NCBI GenBank assembly: GCA_963760225.1
Contig: CAVXCD010000003.1
Location: 1,612,001-1,676,000 of the forward strand
Length of the DNA: 64,000 nt
Source of the DNA: 13-2-20CM-66-19 sp963760225
Lineage (GTDB): Bacteria; Pseudomonadota; Gammaproteobacteria; Steroidobacterales; Steroidobacteraceae
Direction: 5' to 3'
This document shows positions 10,591 to 18,910 of the stretch, piece by piece. Numbering within the stretch: position 1 is the first letter of the stretch; each line of letters starts with the position of its first letter. Below the pieces are notes generated by a model. That model was not told where the DNA came from and searched no databases. It saw nothing but the letters and a program-made list of their open reading frames with translations. A program made the translations under genes and the position numbers.

Positions 10591-11249
10591 CCGACAGCGA
10601 CCTCGAGCTCATCCATGCCGAGATCGACGGCGAGCTGGACGGCCGGCAGCGAAGCGAGCTCGCGCGCCGGCTGCTGGCCGAGCCGGAAGTAAGGGCGGTG
10701 CGCGATCAACTCCACCGGCTCTGCGGGCGCCTCGAAACGCTGCAGCAGGTTGAGCCGCCGGCGGAGCTGCAGACGAGGATCCTGACAGCGCTTCCGCCGA
10801 TGGCGATGCTGACACGCGCTCGAAAGAGCGTGCCCCGCTGGCGCTATGCGGCCCTCTTTGCGGGAGTGCTCGGCGCGGGCGCGCTGGTATTCGAGACCGT
10901 CAGGGGTCCGGGACCGGCCACGAGCGAGATGACGGGCACCATGGCGGCGGGCGTGCCGGTGACGCTCGACACGGTCAGTCTCAGCGAGGGCCCCGTTGCG
11001 GGCCGCGTGAGCCTGTACCGTGAGGGCACGGGACTGGCCCTCGCCCTCGAGCTGACCGCGAGTGCGCCCGTGGACGTGCTGGTCGCGACTGGGGGTCACA
11101 CGTTACGAATCAATGGCTTGGCTAACGAACCCGGTACCGCGGGATCCCAAGTCGTCGCTCTGCCCGGTGGAATGAAAGGTCAGGCAGTGGAGCTGACTTT
11201 CCTGATGTCCGGGCGGCAGGTGGGCAGCGCGAGGCTCACGGTCCCCTGA
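10587..11249 (+). CDS. membrane anti-sigma factor of the ECF sigma
   Basis: A 220-residue protein. The N-terminal cytoplasmic helical part (about 1-60: DLELIHAEIDGELDGRQR, then RLLAEPEVRAV) is typical of anti-sigma domains. One membrane helix is at about 86-102 (RYAALFAGVLGAGALVF), and the rest is a periplasmic domain of about 110 residues. No HxxxCxxC zinc motif is present. It overlaps the sigma gene by four bases and very likely binds it. The periplasmic domain would receive the signal; its nature is not visible. Confidence 0.83.
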   Translation: MTDSDLELIHAEIDGELDGRQRSELARRLLAEPEVRAVRDQLHRLCGRLETLQQVEPPAELQTRILTALPPMAMLTRARKSVPRWRYAALFAGVLGAGALVFETVRGPGPATSEMTGTMAAGVPVTLDTVSLSEGPVAGRVSLYREGTGLALALELTASAPVDVLVATGGHTLRINGLANEPGTAGSQVVALPGGMKGQAVELTFLMSGRQVGSARLTVP

Positions 11250-11278
11250 TGGGCGGGAGCCGCGGCATGACCGCCTGA

Positions 11279-11303
11279 CCAACTTTTGTTTCGATCGAAA
11301 GTA
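11279..11303 (+). promoter_or_regulatory. candidate ECF sigma-dependent promoter with internal palindrome
   Basis: CCAAC (11279-11283) and GTA (11301-11303) have a 17-base spacer, identical in spacing to the pair before the sigma gene. An AAC-containing -35 box is common for ECF promoters. The spacer holds the perfect palindrome TTTCGATCGAAA (11289-11300), which could be an operator. The ATG of the repeat protein is at 11360, giving a plausible leader of about 50 bases. Confidence 0.4.
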
Positions 11304-11359
11304 ATTGAGTGTAGAAGGCAACGAACTGACGAGTGTTTCTAACAACCTGGGAGACGTCT

Positions 11360-11983
11360 ATGTCTGGCAAGACAGTGTGGATAGTAAGCGGGCTGGTGCT
11401 GGCGGTCGGTGCAGTGGCTTACCTGAGCTACAACGAAACACCCGCAGGCAAGGACGCTGCCGGGACCATCGTCCAGGCGAAGCGCGCCTACTCGGACGGC
11501 GCGAGCGGCTCCAGCGCCGGTTCGCAGACAGGCACCTCGAACACGGGGTCCGACGCCAGCGGATCCGGCAACGCATCGGATGGTAATGGCGGCGTAGACG
11601 GCGGCAGTGCTGATCACGGCAGTGCTGATCACGGCAGTGCCGATCACGGCAGTGCTGATCATGGCAGTGCTGATCATGGCAGTGCCGATCACGGCAGTGC
11701 CGATCACGGCAGTGCCGATCACGGCAGTGCCGATCATGGCAGTGCTGATCACGGCAGTGCTGATCATGGCAGTGCTGATCATGGCAGTGCTGATCATGGC
11801 AGTGCCGATCATGGCAGTGCTGATCATGGCAGTGCTGATCATGGCAGTGCCGATCATGGCAGTGCTGATCATGGCAGTGCCGATCATGGCAGTGCCGATC
11901 ATGGCAGTGCTGATCATGGCAGTGCCGATCATGGCAGTGCCGATCATGGCAGTGCCGATCATGGCAGCACGGATCCGCAATAG
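11360..11983 (+). CDS. membrane-anchored protein with 24 SADHG pentapeptide repeats
   Basis: A 207-residue protein starting at the ATG at 11360. One N-terminal hydrophobic segment (VWIVSGLVLAVGAVAYL) could be a signal anchor. A Gly/Ser/Asp-rich linker of about 50 residues follows, then 24 exact copies of Ser-Ala-Asp-His-Gly and the tail STDPQ. The repeats provide an alternating Asp and His side chain in every unit, which could bind divalent metals; that is inference. I know no family with this repeat. It follows the sigma/anti-sigma pair and has a candidate promoter of the same type, so it may be the main target of that sigma factor. Confidence 0.75.
   Translation: MSGKTVWIVSGLVLAVGAVAYLSYNETPAGKDAAGTIVQAKRAYSDGASGSSAGSQTGTSNTGSDASGSGNASDGNGGVDGGSADHGSADHGSADHGSADHGSADHGSADHGSADHGSADHGSADHGSADHGSADHGSADHGSADHGSADHGSADHGSADHGSADHGSADHGSADHGSADHGSADHGSADHGSADHGSADHGSTDPQ
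11606..11965 (+). repeat. 24 tandem 15-bp units encoding SADHG
   Basis: Perfectly in-phase 15-base units of the form AGTGCyGATCAyGGC, varying only at two third-codon positions (GCT/GCC and CAC/CAT). Every unit contains one GATC, so there are 24 GATC sites exactly 15 bases apart. The near-identity of units implies recent expansion or continual homogenisation, and the copy number probably varies between strains without breaking the frame. Confidence 0.95.
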
Positions 11984-12075
11984 TAACGATGACTGCGACC
12001 GCCTGACTGTAGCGACGCGAGCGCGGATCCTTTCCGTGAAAGCCGCGTAAGCGGCGAGGGCGACAGTCAAGGCGT

Positions 12076-15000
12076 TTGACGAGCGGCCCGGACATTGTGT
12101 CGGGCCGCTCGTTGTTGTCATTGGATAATAAGACAAATATCGGGCGGCGCTGGCCGCAACTCGCGGTCACCACCGTTCTGGCGTTCGGTTCCGGTCCTGC
12201 GTTTCCGGCGGACCGTGCGTTCGTCGAGACGGACGAGTTGCGGATCGTCTATTACGACCCGGGCGAGGACGCACTCGTCCCGCACGTCACTCAGAGCTTC
12301 CTGAGCGGGCTGGCCGACCACGAGCGCGTGTGGGGTTACGTGCCGAACGACGGCGTCACGGTCTTCCTGAGGGACTGGCAGGACGCCGGCAATGCAAGAA
12401 CGTACTGGGCGCCCCACAATCTCATCGATGTCGATGTCGCCCCGTCGTACGACCCCTACGAAACGATTTCCTCTGCGGATCGGTTCGGAACTTTGGCGGT
12501 GCACGAGCTCGCACATGTCGCCACGACGGATCGCGCGAGCCCGGAGGACTACCGCTTCCGGCGCTTCTTCCATGGCAAGGTGGCCGTAGACTCCGCCCAC
12601 CCGGAAGGGCTGCTCTATAACTATCTGACCGTACCACGAGGCATCTCACCCCGCTGGTACCTCGAAGGCAGCGCGGTGTTCATGGAGACGTGGATGAGCG
12701 GCGGCGTCGGCAGGGCGCAGGGCGGCTACGACGAAATGGTCTTCCGCGCGATGGTGCAGGACGACGCGAAGTTCTATGACCCGCTGGGGCTCGTCTCCAA
12801 GGGCACCGAGATCGACTTCCAGACCGGGGCGAACGCCTACCTCTATGGCACGCGCTTCATGGACTACCTCGCCTTCACCTACAGCCCGCAGCGCCTGCTC
12901 GCGTGGTGGCGGCGCGACGCGGGCAGCCGCCGTTACTACGCCGACCAGTTCCAGCAGGTGTTCGGCCTGTCGCTCAATGAGTCATGGCGTCGCTGGATCG
13001 ACTTCGAGCACGAGTTCGAGCGCAAGAACCTGCAGTCGGTGCACGAGCATCCTCTGACCGAGTTCCACGATCTCACACGCAAGGACCTCGGTGCGGTCTC
13101 GCGCACCTATCTGTCCAAGGACGGCTCCAAGCTGTACATGGCCGTCAGGTATCCGGGCCAGGTCGCGCACCTCGTGTCGCTCTCGCGCCGCGACGGCAGC
13201 GTCACCCAGCTCGCGGAGATCAAGGGCTCCAAAGGCTATACGGTGACCTCACTTGCCTACGACCCGCAAACGGAAACACTGTTCTTCACCAGCAACAATG
13301 TCACCACCTATCGCAACCTCGAGGCGCTCGACCTGCGCAGCGGCAAGACGCACATGCTGTTCCACGCGGCCCGCATCGGCGACATCGTATATAACCCGGC
13401 CGACCGCTCGCTTTGGGGTTTGCGGTTCGTCAACGGGCGCGACGTGCTGGTGCGGCTGCCGCCACCCTACAAGGAGTGGTACAAACTGTACGTCTTCCCC
13501 GACAACGAGCAGGCCTTCGATCTCGATCTGTCCCCTGACGGCTCACTCGTCTCAGTGTCGGTCTCCGGCCCCGGTCCGCGCGTCGGTTCGCCGCAGGTGA
13601 CGCAGGTCAGGGTGATGCGCACCGAGGCGCTTGCGAAGGGCGATGCCACGCCGCTGCACACGCTCACGATGGGCGGGTCGGTACCGGAAGGGTTCGTGTT
13701 CTCGCGCGACGGCCGCTATCTCTACGGCAGCAGCTTTTATACCGGGGTGTCGAACATCTACCGCTACGAGCTCACCACCGAGAAGCTCGAGGCCATGAGC
13801 AACGCTGCCATCGGCTTTTTCCGCCCTTTGCCGCTCGACGATGGCGAGCTCATCGTGCTGCGCTACTCGGCGAAGGGATTCGTGCCGACGCAGATCGACG
13901 CAAAGCCGACGGAGGACCTGAGCGCCGTCACGTTCCTCGGTGAGCAGGTGGCCTCCAAGTATCCCGAAGTACAGAGCTGGGTGGCGGCCGCCCCGGCAAC
14001 AATTCCGTATGAATCCCAGATCGTGCACCAGGGTCCGTACCGGCCCGCGCGCGAGCTGTCCCTGGATTCGCTCATACCAATAGTTGAGGGCTACCAAAGC
14101 TCAAAAGCCCTCGGCGCGAACGCCCGCTTCAGCGACCCGCTGGGCCTCGACTGGATCGATGTGGACAGCAGCTACAGCCCGGACGACGACCTGCCTTCCA
14201 AGCAACGGCTGCACGCCATGGTCACAGCGCACATGCCCGAATGGACGGCCGGAGCCGCCTGGAACCTCGCCGACTTCTACGACCTTTTCGGCCCGACCAA
14301 ACGCAGCCTCGCCGGCTACAACGCTTACGTGGGCTACGACCATTTCCTGGTCTACGATCCGCCGCAGACCATGGACTTCGCCGCCAAGGTGGCCTTCTAT
14401 GGAGATCTCGTGACATTGCCGGGCTTCCAGAACGTGCTGTCGCCCACGCAAAACCTGGCCACCGCGGAAGCGGGCCTCAGCTCCGTCGACACACGCCGAT
14501 CGCCGGGGGCGGTGGACGCCGAGACCGGCCACGACTGGTCGCTCAAGGCGCACGTCTACGCCGCGCCGGGGGAATTCATACCGAGCATCACCGGCACGTA
14601 CGATGTTGGCTTCCCGCTGCCGCTCGACCACTCCTCGATCTGGCTGCGCACCGGCGCCGGCATGTCGGCGGGCCCGCGCGACAATGCGCTGTCGAATTTC
14701 TACCTCGGCAGCTTCGGCAACAACTACGTCGACAGCGGTGCTAACGGCAGTGCGCAGCGCTATCGCAGTCTGCTGAGCATGCCCGGCTTCGACATCGATG
14801 CCCTGCAGGGTAAGTCGCTGGTCAGGACGATGCTCGAATGGTGTCTGCCGCCGGTGCGCTTCGAGGCGCTGGGTTCCCCGGGTTTCTACGCCAGCTGGGC
14901 GCGCCCGGAGCTGTTCGCCACGGCGCTCGAGACCGATTTCAACAACGCCGCCTACCGGCAGAAGGCCTATGACGTCGGTGCCCAGCTCGACTTTCAGCTG

Positions 15001-15108
15001 CAGGTCATGCACCGCTGGCCGATGATGCTGTCAGTCGGCACTGCGCGTGGCTTTTCCAACGGCGGCTTCGCCACGACCGAATTCATGCTGTCGCTGCAGG
15101 TGCTGTGA
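12076..15108 (+). CDS. secreted HExxH peptidase-like protein with beta-propeller and C-terminal barrel-like region
   Basis: About 1010 residues from the TTG at 12076. A signal peptide (GRRWPQLAVTTVLAFGSGPAFPA) begins about 20 residues in, so a TTG at 12112 or 12121 is likelier; the hairpin at 12081-12110 also favours a later start. Numbered from 12076, a zinc-peptidase motif HELAH lies at residues 143-147, and EGSAVFMETW about 55 residues further supplies the third ligand expected of gluzincins. A TolB/WD40-like propeller follows (for example DLDLSPDGSLVSVSV and VFSRDGRYLYGSSFYTG). The last 250 residues look like an outer-membrane beta-barrel or beta-rich domain, ending in FMLSLQVL. It is probably an envelope protease or peptidase-like receptor; the substrate is unknown. 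Confidence 0.72.
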   Translation: MTSGPDIVSGRSLLSLDNKTNIGRRWPQLAVTTVLAFGSGPAFPADRAFVETDELRIVYYDPGEDALVPHVTQSFLSGLADHERVWGYVPNDGVTVFLRDWQDAGNARTYWAPHNLIDVDVAPSYDPYETISSADRFGTLAVHELAHVATTDRASPEDYRFRRFFHGKVAVDSAHPEGLLYNYLTVPRGISPRWYLEGSAVFMETWMSGGVGRAQGGYDEMVFRAMVQDDAKFYDPLGLVSKGTEIDFQTGANAYLYGTRFMDYLAFTYSPQRLLAWWRRDAGSRRYYADQFQQVFGLSLNESWRRWIDFEHEFERKNLQSVHEHPLTEFHDLTRKDLGAVSRTYLSKDGSKLYMAVRYPGQVAHLVSLSRRDGSVTQLAEIKGSKGYTVTSLAYDPQTETLFFTSNNVTTYRNLEALDLRSGKTHMLFHAARIGDIVYNPADRSLWGLRFVNGRDVLVRLPPPYKEWYKLYVFPDNEQAFDLDLSPDGSLVSVSVSGPGPRVGSPQVTQVRVMRTEALAKGDATPLHTLTMGGSVPEGFVFSRDGRYLYGSSFYTGVSNIYRYELTTEKLEAMSNAAIGFFRPLPLDDGELIVLRYSAKGFVPTQIDAKPTEDLSAVTFLGEQVASKYPEVQSWVAAAPATIPYESQIVHQGPYRPARELSLDSLIPIVEGYQSSKALGANARFSDPLGLDWIDVDSSYSPDDDLPSKQRLHAMVTAHMPEWTAGAAWNLADFYDLFGPTKRSLAGYNAYVGYDHFLVYDPPQTMDFAAKVAFYGDLVTLPGFQNVLSPTQNLATAEAGLSSVDTRRSPGAVDAETGHDWSLKAHVYAAPGEFIPSITGTYDVGFPLPLDHSSIWLRTGAGMSAGPRDNALSNFYLGSFGNNYVDSGANGSAQRYRSLLSMPGFDIDALQGKSLVRTMLEWCLPPVRFEALGSPGFYASWARPELFATALETDFNNAAYRQKAYDVGAQLDFQLQVMHRWPMMLSVGTARGFSNGGFATTEFMLSLQVL
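12081..12110 (+). terminator. hairpin after the SADHG gene
   Basis: A perfect 10-base inverted repeat (GAGCGGCCCG and CGGGCCGCTC) with a 10-base loop is followed by GTTGTTGTCATT, a weak T-rich tail. It lies about 100 bases after the SADHG stop. It is either a terminator or a hairpin in the leader of the next gene. Confidence 0.5.
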
Positions 15109-15133
15109 TGGCGCGCGGCAGGCAGGCAATCCC

Positions 15134-16150
15134 GTGAGCAGCGAGGTGCTGATGCGCGCGCCGATCGCGCTGCTGCCGGTGCTGCTGTTCCTCGCCGGAC
15201 TGGTACAGCTCGATGGCTACAAGCTCGTGCGGCTGCAGATGATGCTCGCGCTGCTCGCCAGCGGCGCGCTCGCCGCCGCCGCGAGCTACACGCTCAACAA
15301 CCTCGCCTTCGCGCATTTCCACGGCTCGTTCGTCACCTACTCCCGCTACGTGTCGCCGTGGATCGAGGAGTCGCTGAAGGCGGCGCTGCTGATCTTCCTG
15401 ATCCGCACGCGGCGCGTCGGTCTGCCGGTCGACGCCGGTATTGCCGGTTTCGCTATCGGCACCGGCTTTGCGGTCGTCGAGAATCTCTACTACCTCGCCG
15501 CGCGACCGCATACGGTGCTCGCCGTGCAGGTGATCCGTGGCTTCGGCACCGCGATCATGCACGGCGGCACGGCGGCGATCCTCGCCATGATCACCAACAT
15601 GCTGTACGAGCGGCGACCGAGCGGCGGCCTGCACCTGCTGCTGCCGGGGCTGCTGGCCGCGGTCGCCCTGCACACCGGCTACAACTACCTGCTGGTGCGG
15701 CCGGCACTGGCCACGCTCGCCACGCTGCTGGTGCTGCCGTTCGTGATCTACCTGGTGTTCGACCACAGCGAGCGCATCCTGCGCACCTGGATCGAGGTGG
15801 ATCTGGATTCCGATGTGCAGCTGCTCGAATCGATAAGCACCGGGAAGTTCCTGGGCAGCCGTGCCGGGCGCTACATGCAGACGCTGCGTGAGCGTTTCCG
15901 CGGCGAAGTGCTGGCGGACATGCTGTGCTACCTGCGCGTGCACGGCGAGCTCGCGGTGCGCGCCAAGGGCGTGCTGCTGCTGCGCGAAGCAGGCTTCGCC
16001 GTGCCGCCGCTCGATGCCGAGACGCGCGCCAAGCTCGCCGAGCTCAGTCAGCTCGAGCGGGCCATCGGCAAGTCCGGCATGCTGGCGCTGCGCCCGCTGA
16101 TGATGGCGACCGGCAAGGAAGTGTGGCAGCTGCGGTTGCTGCGGCAGTAG
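15134..16150 (+). CDS. PrsW-family intramembrane metalloprotease
   Basis: About 338 residues from the GTG at 15134 (an ATG at 15152 is an alternative). The membrane core contains the family motifs: YVSPWIEESLKAALL (paired Glu), GTGFAVVENLYYL, FGTAIMHGGTAAI and VALHTGYNYLL with conserved His. PrsW proteases are known for site-1 cleavage of membrane anti-sigma factors. A cytoplasmic C-terminal extension of about 120 residues follows the last membrane helix. The location a few genes after an ECF sigma with a membrane anti-sigma is suggestive, but direct cleavage of that anti-sigma is inference. Confidence 0.82.
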   Translation: MSSEVLMRAPIALLPVLLFLAGLVQLDGYKLVRLQMMLALLASGALAAAASYTLNNLAFAHFHGSFVTYSRYVSPWIEESLKAALLIFLIRTRRVGLPVDAGIAGFAIGTGFAVVENLYYLAARPHTVLAVQVIRGFGTAIMHGGTAAILAMITNMLYERRPSGGLHLLLPGLLAAVALHTGYNYLLVRPALATLATLLVLPFVIYLVFDHSERILRTWIEVDLDSDVQLLESISTGKFLGSRAGRYMQTLRERFRGEVLADMLCYLRVHGELAVRAKGVLLLREAGFAVPPLDAETRAKLAELSQLERAIGKSGMLALRPLMMATGKEVWQLRLLRQ

Positions 16151-16309
16151 CCAGGCAGCACCGTACCGCGACCGTTTTCACTGCCGCGCGCCCCGCCGTT
16201 GATGCGCACGTCGCCGCGCCGCCGCGTCGCCGCGGGGACGCGCTCGCTGCCGCTGCGCGCAGAACGCATGTGCTACCCTTGCGTCCTATCAGCGGCGGCG
16301 TACGGCAGC

Positions 16310-17305
16310 ATGTACACCCAGGCACTCGACAACGAGGGGAAGCCGGTGCCGGCAGCGGCCGGCGAGGGGGAGGAGCGCGCGGCGCGCTTCCAGGCGCGCA
16401 TCGATGCCGACGAGAAGATCGAGCCCAAGGACTGGATGCCGGAAGCCTACCGCCAGACTCTGATCCGCCAGATCTCGCAGCATGCACACTCGGAGATCGT
16501 CGGCATGCTGCCGGAGGGCAACTGGATCACGCGCGCGCCGACGCTCAAGCGCAAGGCGGTGCTGATCGCCAAGGTGCAGGACGAAGGCGGCCACGGCATG
16601 TACCTGTACAGCGCCGCGGAGACGCTCGGCATCGAGCGCGAGGAGATGTTCCGTCAGCTGCTGTCGGGGGCGGCGAAGTACTCGAGCATCTTCAACTATC
16701 CGACGCTCACCTGGGCGGACGTCGGCGCCATCGGCTGGCTGGTGGACGGCGCGGCCATCATGAACCAGATCCCCATCTGCCGCTGCTCCTACGGACCGTA
16801 TGCGCGCGCCATGGTGCGCATCTGCAAGGAGGAGAGCTTTCACCAGCGGCAGGGCTTCGAGATCATGCTCACCCTGGCGCGCGGCACTCGCGAGCAGCGC
16901 GCCATGGCGCAGGATGCGCTGGCGCGCTGGTGGTGGCCGTCGATCATGATGTTCGGGCCGAGCGATGCCGACTCGAAACACACCGCGCAGTCGATGCGCT
17001 GGAAGATCAAGCGCTTCAGCAACGACGAGCTGCGGCAGAAGTTCATCGACATTACCGTGCCGCAGGCACAGTTCCTCGGTCTGAGCGTTCCCGACCCGCA
17101 GCTGCGCTGGGACGAGGGCGCGCAGCACTACCTCATCGGCCCGATCGACTGGAACGAGTTTTACGCGGTGCTCAAGGGCCACGGCCCCTGCAACCGCGAG
17201 CGCCTGGAGGCGCGCCGGGCGGCTTACGACTCCGGACACTGGGTGCGCGAGGCGGCCGCGGCGCACGCGGCCAAGCAGCGCGCCCGCACGGCGCAGGTCG
17301 CCTGA
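16310..17305 (+). CDS. paaA: phenylacetyl-CoA 1,2-epoxidase, catalytic subunit
   Basis: Di-iron oxygenase subunit that epoxidises the ring of phenylacetyl-CoA within the PaaABCE complex. 331 residues. Metal-binding segments of the family are visible (KVQDEGGHGMYLY and CKEESFHQRQGFE). I start at the ATG at 16310 (MYTQALDNEG); the 37 in-frame codons upstream are Arg-rich and not family-like. It is first of an eight-gene operon, with paaB 19 bases downstream. Confidence 0.95.
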   Translation: MYTQALDNEGKPVPAAAGEGEERAARFQARIDADEKIEPKDWMPEAYRQTLIRQISQHAHSEIVGMLPEGNWITRAPTLKRKAVLIAKVQDEGGHGMYLYSAAETLGIEREEMFRQLLSGAAKYSSIFNYPTLTWADVGAIGWLVDGAAIMNQIPICRCSYGPYARAMVRICKEESFHQRQGFEIMLTLARGTREQRAMAQDALARWWWPSIMMFGPSDADSKHTAQSMRWKIKRFSNDELRQKFIDITVPQAQFLGLSVPDPQLRWDEGAQHYLIGPIDWNEFYAVLKGHGPCNRERLEARRAAYDSGHWVREAAAAHAAKQRARTAQVA

Positions 17306-17324
17306 GCCTTTGAGGAGTGACAGC

Positions 17325-17609
17325 ATGAGCAACGACTGGCCGCTGTATGAAGTCTTCATCCGCTCGCGCGCCGGGCTCGAGCACAAGCACGTCGGCAGCG
17401 TGCATGCGGCCGATGCGCGCATGGCCATCGAGCACGCGCGCGATGTCTACACCCGTCGCCTGGAGGGGGTGAGCATCTGGGTGGTGCGCTCGGCGGACAT
17501 CGTGGCTTCCGACCCGGGCGAGGCGGAGGCGCTGTTTGAGCCCGCCCGCGACAAGGTGTACCGCCACCCCACCTTCTACGCGATTCCGGACGAGGTGAAG
17601 AACCTGTGA
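17325..17609 (+). CDS. paaB: phenylacetyl-CoA epoxidase subunit PaaB
   Basis: 94 residues, the usual PaaB length, starting MSNDWPLYEVFIRSR and ending HPTFYAIPDEVKNL. A strong GAGGAG ribosome-binding site lies 8 bases before the ATG and decides the start. PaaB is needed for the epoxidase complex and bridges PaaAC units. The stop overlaps paaC (GTGA). Confidence 0.95.
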   Translation: MSNDWPLYEVFIRSRAGLEHKHVGSVHAADARMAIEHARDVYTRRLEGVSIWVVRSADIVASDPGEAEALFEPARDKVYRHPTFYAIPDEVKNL

Positions 17610-18424
17610 GCGCCGCGCCGCCGCTCGCGGCGGGTACGCCGCGCAGTGCCGCCCGCGGGGACCAGACGACGCTCGCGGCCGCACGGCTGTGCTACGTGCT
17701 GCGCCTCGGCGACACCTCGCTGGTGCTCGGCCAGCGTCTCGGCGAGTGGGTCGGTCATGCACCGGCACTCGAGGAGGAGCTCGCGCTTGCCAATCTGGCT
17801 CTCGACCTGGTGGGACAGGCACGGCTGCTGCTCAGCTACGCCGGCGAGCTCGAGGGTGCGGGGCGCGACGAGGATGCGCTCGCGTTCCTGCGTGATGCCC
17901 CGCAGTTTTTCAACCTGACACTGGCCGAGCAGCCCAACGGGGATTTCGCTCACACCATCGTGCGCCAGTGGCTGATCGACAGCTGGCAGCTCGAGATCTA
18001 TCAGGCGCTCGCGCTGTGCGCGGACACGCGCCTCGCCGCCATCGCCGCCAAGGCGGTGAAAGAGACCCGCTATCACCACCGCTTCAGCAGCGGCTGGCTG
18101 ACGCGCCTCGGCGATGGCACGGCGGAGAGCCGCCAACGCGTGCAGCGCTCGCTCGATGACCTGTGGGCACTGACCGATGAGCTGTTCACGCCCGACGAGG
18201 TGGACGAGCGCGCCAGCGCGGCCGGCGTGGCCCCGTCACTGGCGCAGCTCGAGCCGCGCTGGTCGGCGCGCATCGAGCAGGAGCTGCACGCCGCGACGCT
18301 GCAGCGCCCGGCGGCCCAGCCGTACCCGTGGCACGGCAAGCGCGGCGTGCACAGCGAGCACCTGGGCCACATGCTTGCGGAGATGCAGCACCTGCAGCGC
18401 ACCTACCCGGGTGCGCGCTGGTGA
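17606..18424 (+). CDS. paaC: phenylacetyl-CoA epoxidase structural subunit PaaC
   Basis: 272 residues, ferritin-like partner of PaaA without the catalytic role. Typical segments include ELALANLALDLVGQARLLL, AHTIVRQWLIDSWQLEIYQ and VHSEHLGHMLAEMQHLQR at the C-terminus. The GTG start overlaps the paaB stop and the stop overlaps paaD (both GTGA), indicating coupled translation. Confidence 0.95.
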   Translation: MSAAPPLAAGTPRSAARGDQTTLAAARLCYVLRLGDTSLVLGQRLGEWVGHAPALEEELALANLALDLVGQARLLLSYAGELEGAGRDEDALAFLRDAPQFFNLTLAEQPNGDFAHTIVRQWLIDSWQLEIYQALALCADTRLAAIAAKAVKETRYHHRFSSGWLTRLGDGTAESRQRVQRSLDDLWALTDELFTPDEVDERASAAGVAPSLAQLEPRWSARIEQELHAATLQRPAAQPYPWHGKRGVHSEHLGHMLAEMQHLQRTYPGARW

Positions 18425-18909
18425 ACGAGCCGGAGCGGCAGGTCTGGGAGCTGCTCAAGAGCGTGCCCGATCCGGAGATTCCGGCGTTGAGCATCGTCGA
18501 CTTAGGGATCGTCAGGCACGTGCGGCGCGCGGACGACGGCGCGCTGCGCGTCGGTCTGACGCCGACCTATTCCGGTTGCCCGGCGACCGAGGTGATTCGC
18601 AGCATGGTGCGTAGCGCGCTCGATGGCGCGGGTTTTGGCGATGCGATCCTGGAAGAGGTGCTGTCGCCGCCCTGGACGAGCGACTGGCTGAGTGCTGCGG
18701 GCCGGGAAAAGCTGCGCGCCTTCGGCATCGCCCCGCCCGAGGAGGCGGTCACGAGTCCCGGCCGCCTCAGGCACGCTGCGCCAGTGAGCTGTCCGCGCTG
18801 CGGCAGCCGCCACAGCGAGCGGCTCTCCGAATTCGGCTCGACGCCGTGCAAGGCACACTACCGCTGCGGCGCATGTGGTGAGCCCTTCGATTACTTCAAG
18901 TGCCTGTGA
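18421..18909 (+). CDS. paaD: PaaD, Fe-S assembly-type protein for the epoxidase
   Basis: 162 residues starting at the GTG that overlaps the paaC stop. The N-terminal MIP18/DUF59 domain contains LKSVPDPEIPALSIVDLGIV and PTYSGCPATEV. The C-terminus has a four-Cys metal-binding module (CPRCGSRHSE, then CGACGEPFDYFKCL). PaaD is thought to help assemble the Fe-S or di-iron centres of PaaABCE. Confidence 0.93.
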   Translation: MNEPERQVWELLKSVPDPEIPALSIVDLGIVRHVRRADDGALRVGLTPTYSGCPATEVIRSMVRSALDGAGFGDAILEEVLSPPWTSDWLSAAGREKLRAFGIAPPEEAVTSPGRLRHAAPVSCPRCGSRHSERLSEFGSTPCKAHYRCGACGEPFDYFKCL

Positions 18910-18910
18910 G

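Noticed and set aside
11606..11965. Tandem repeats considered as a CRISPR array or iteron origin
   Set aside because: Units are contiguous 15-mers without spacers, in frame inside a coding gene, and no cas or rep gene is near.
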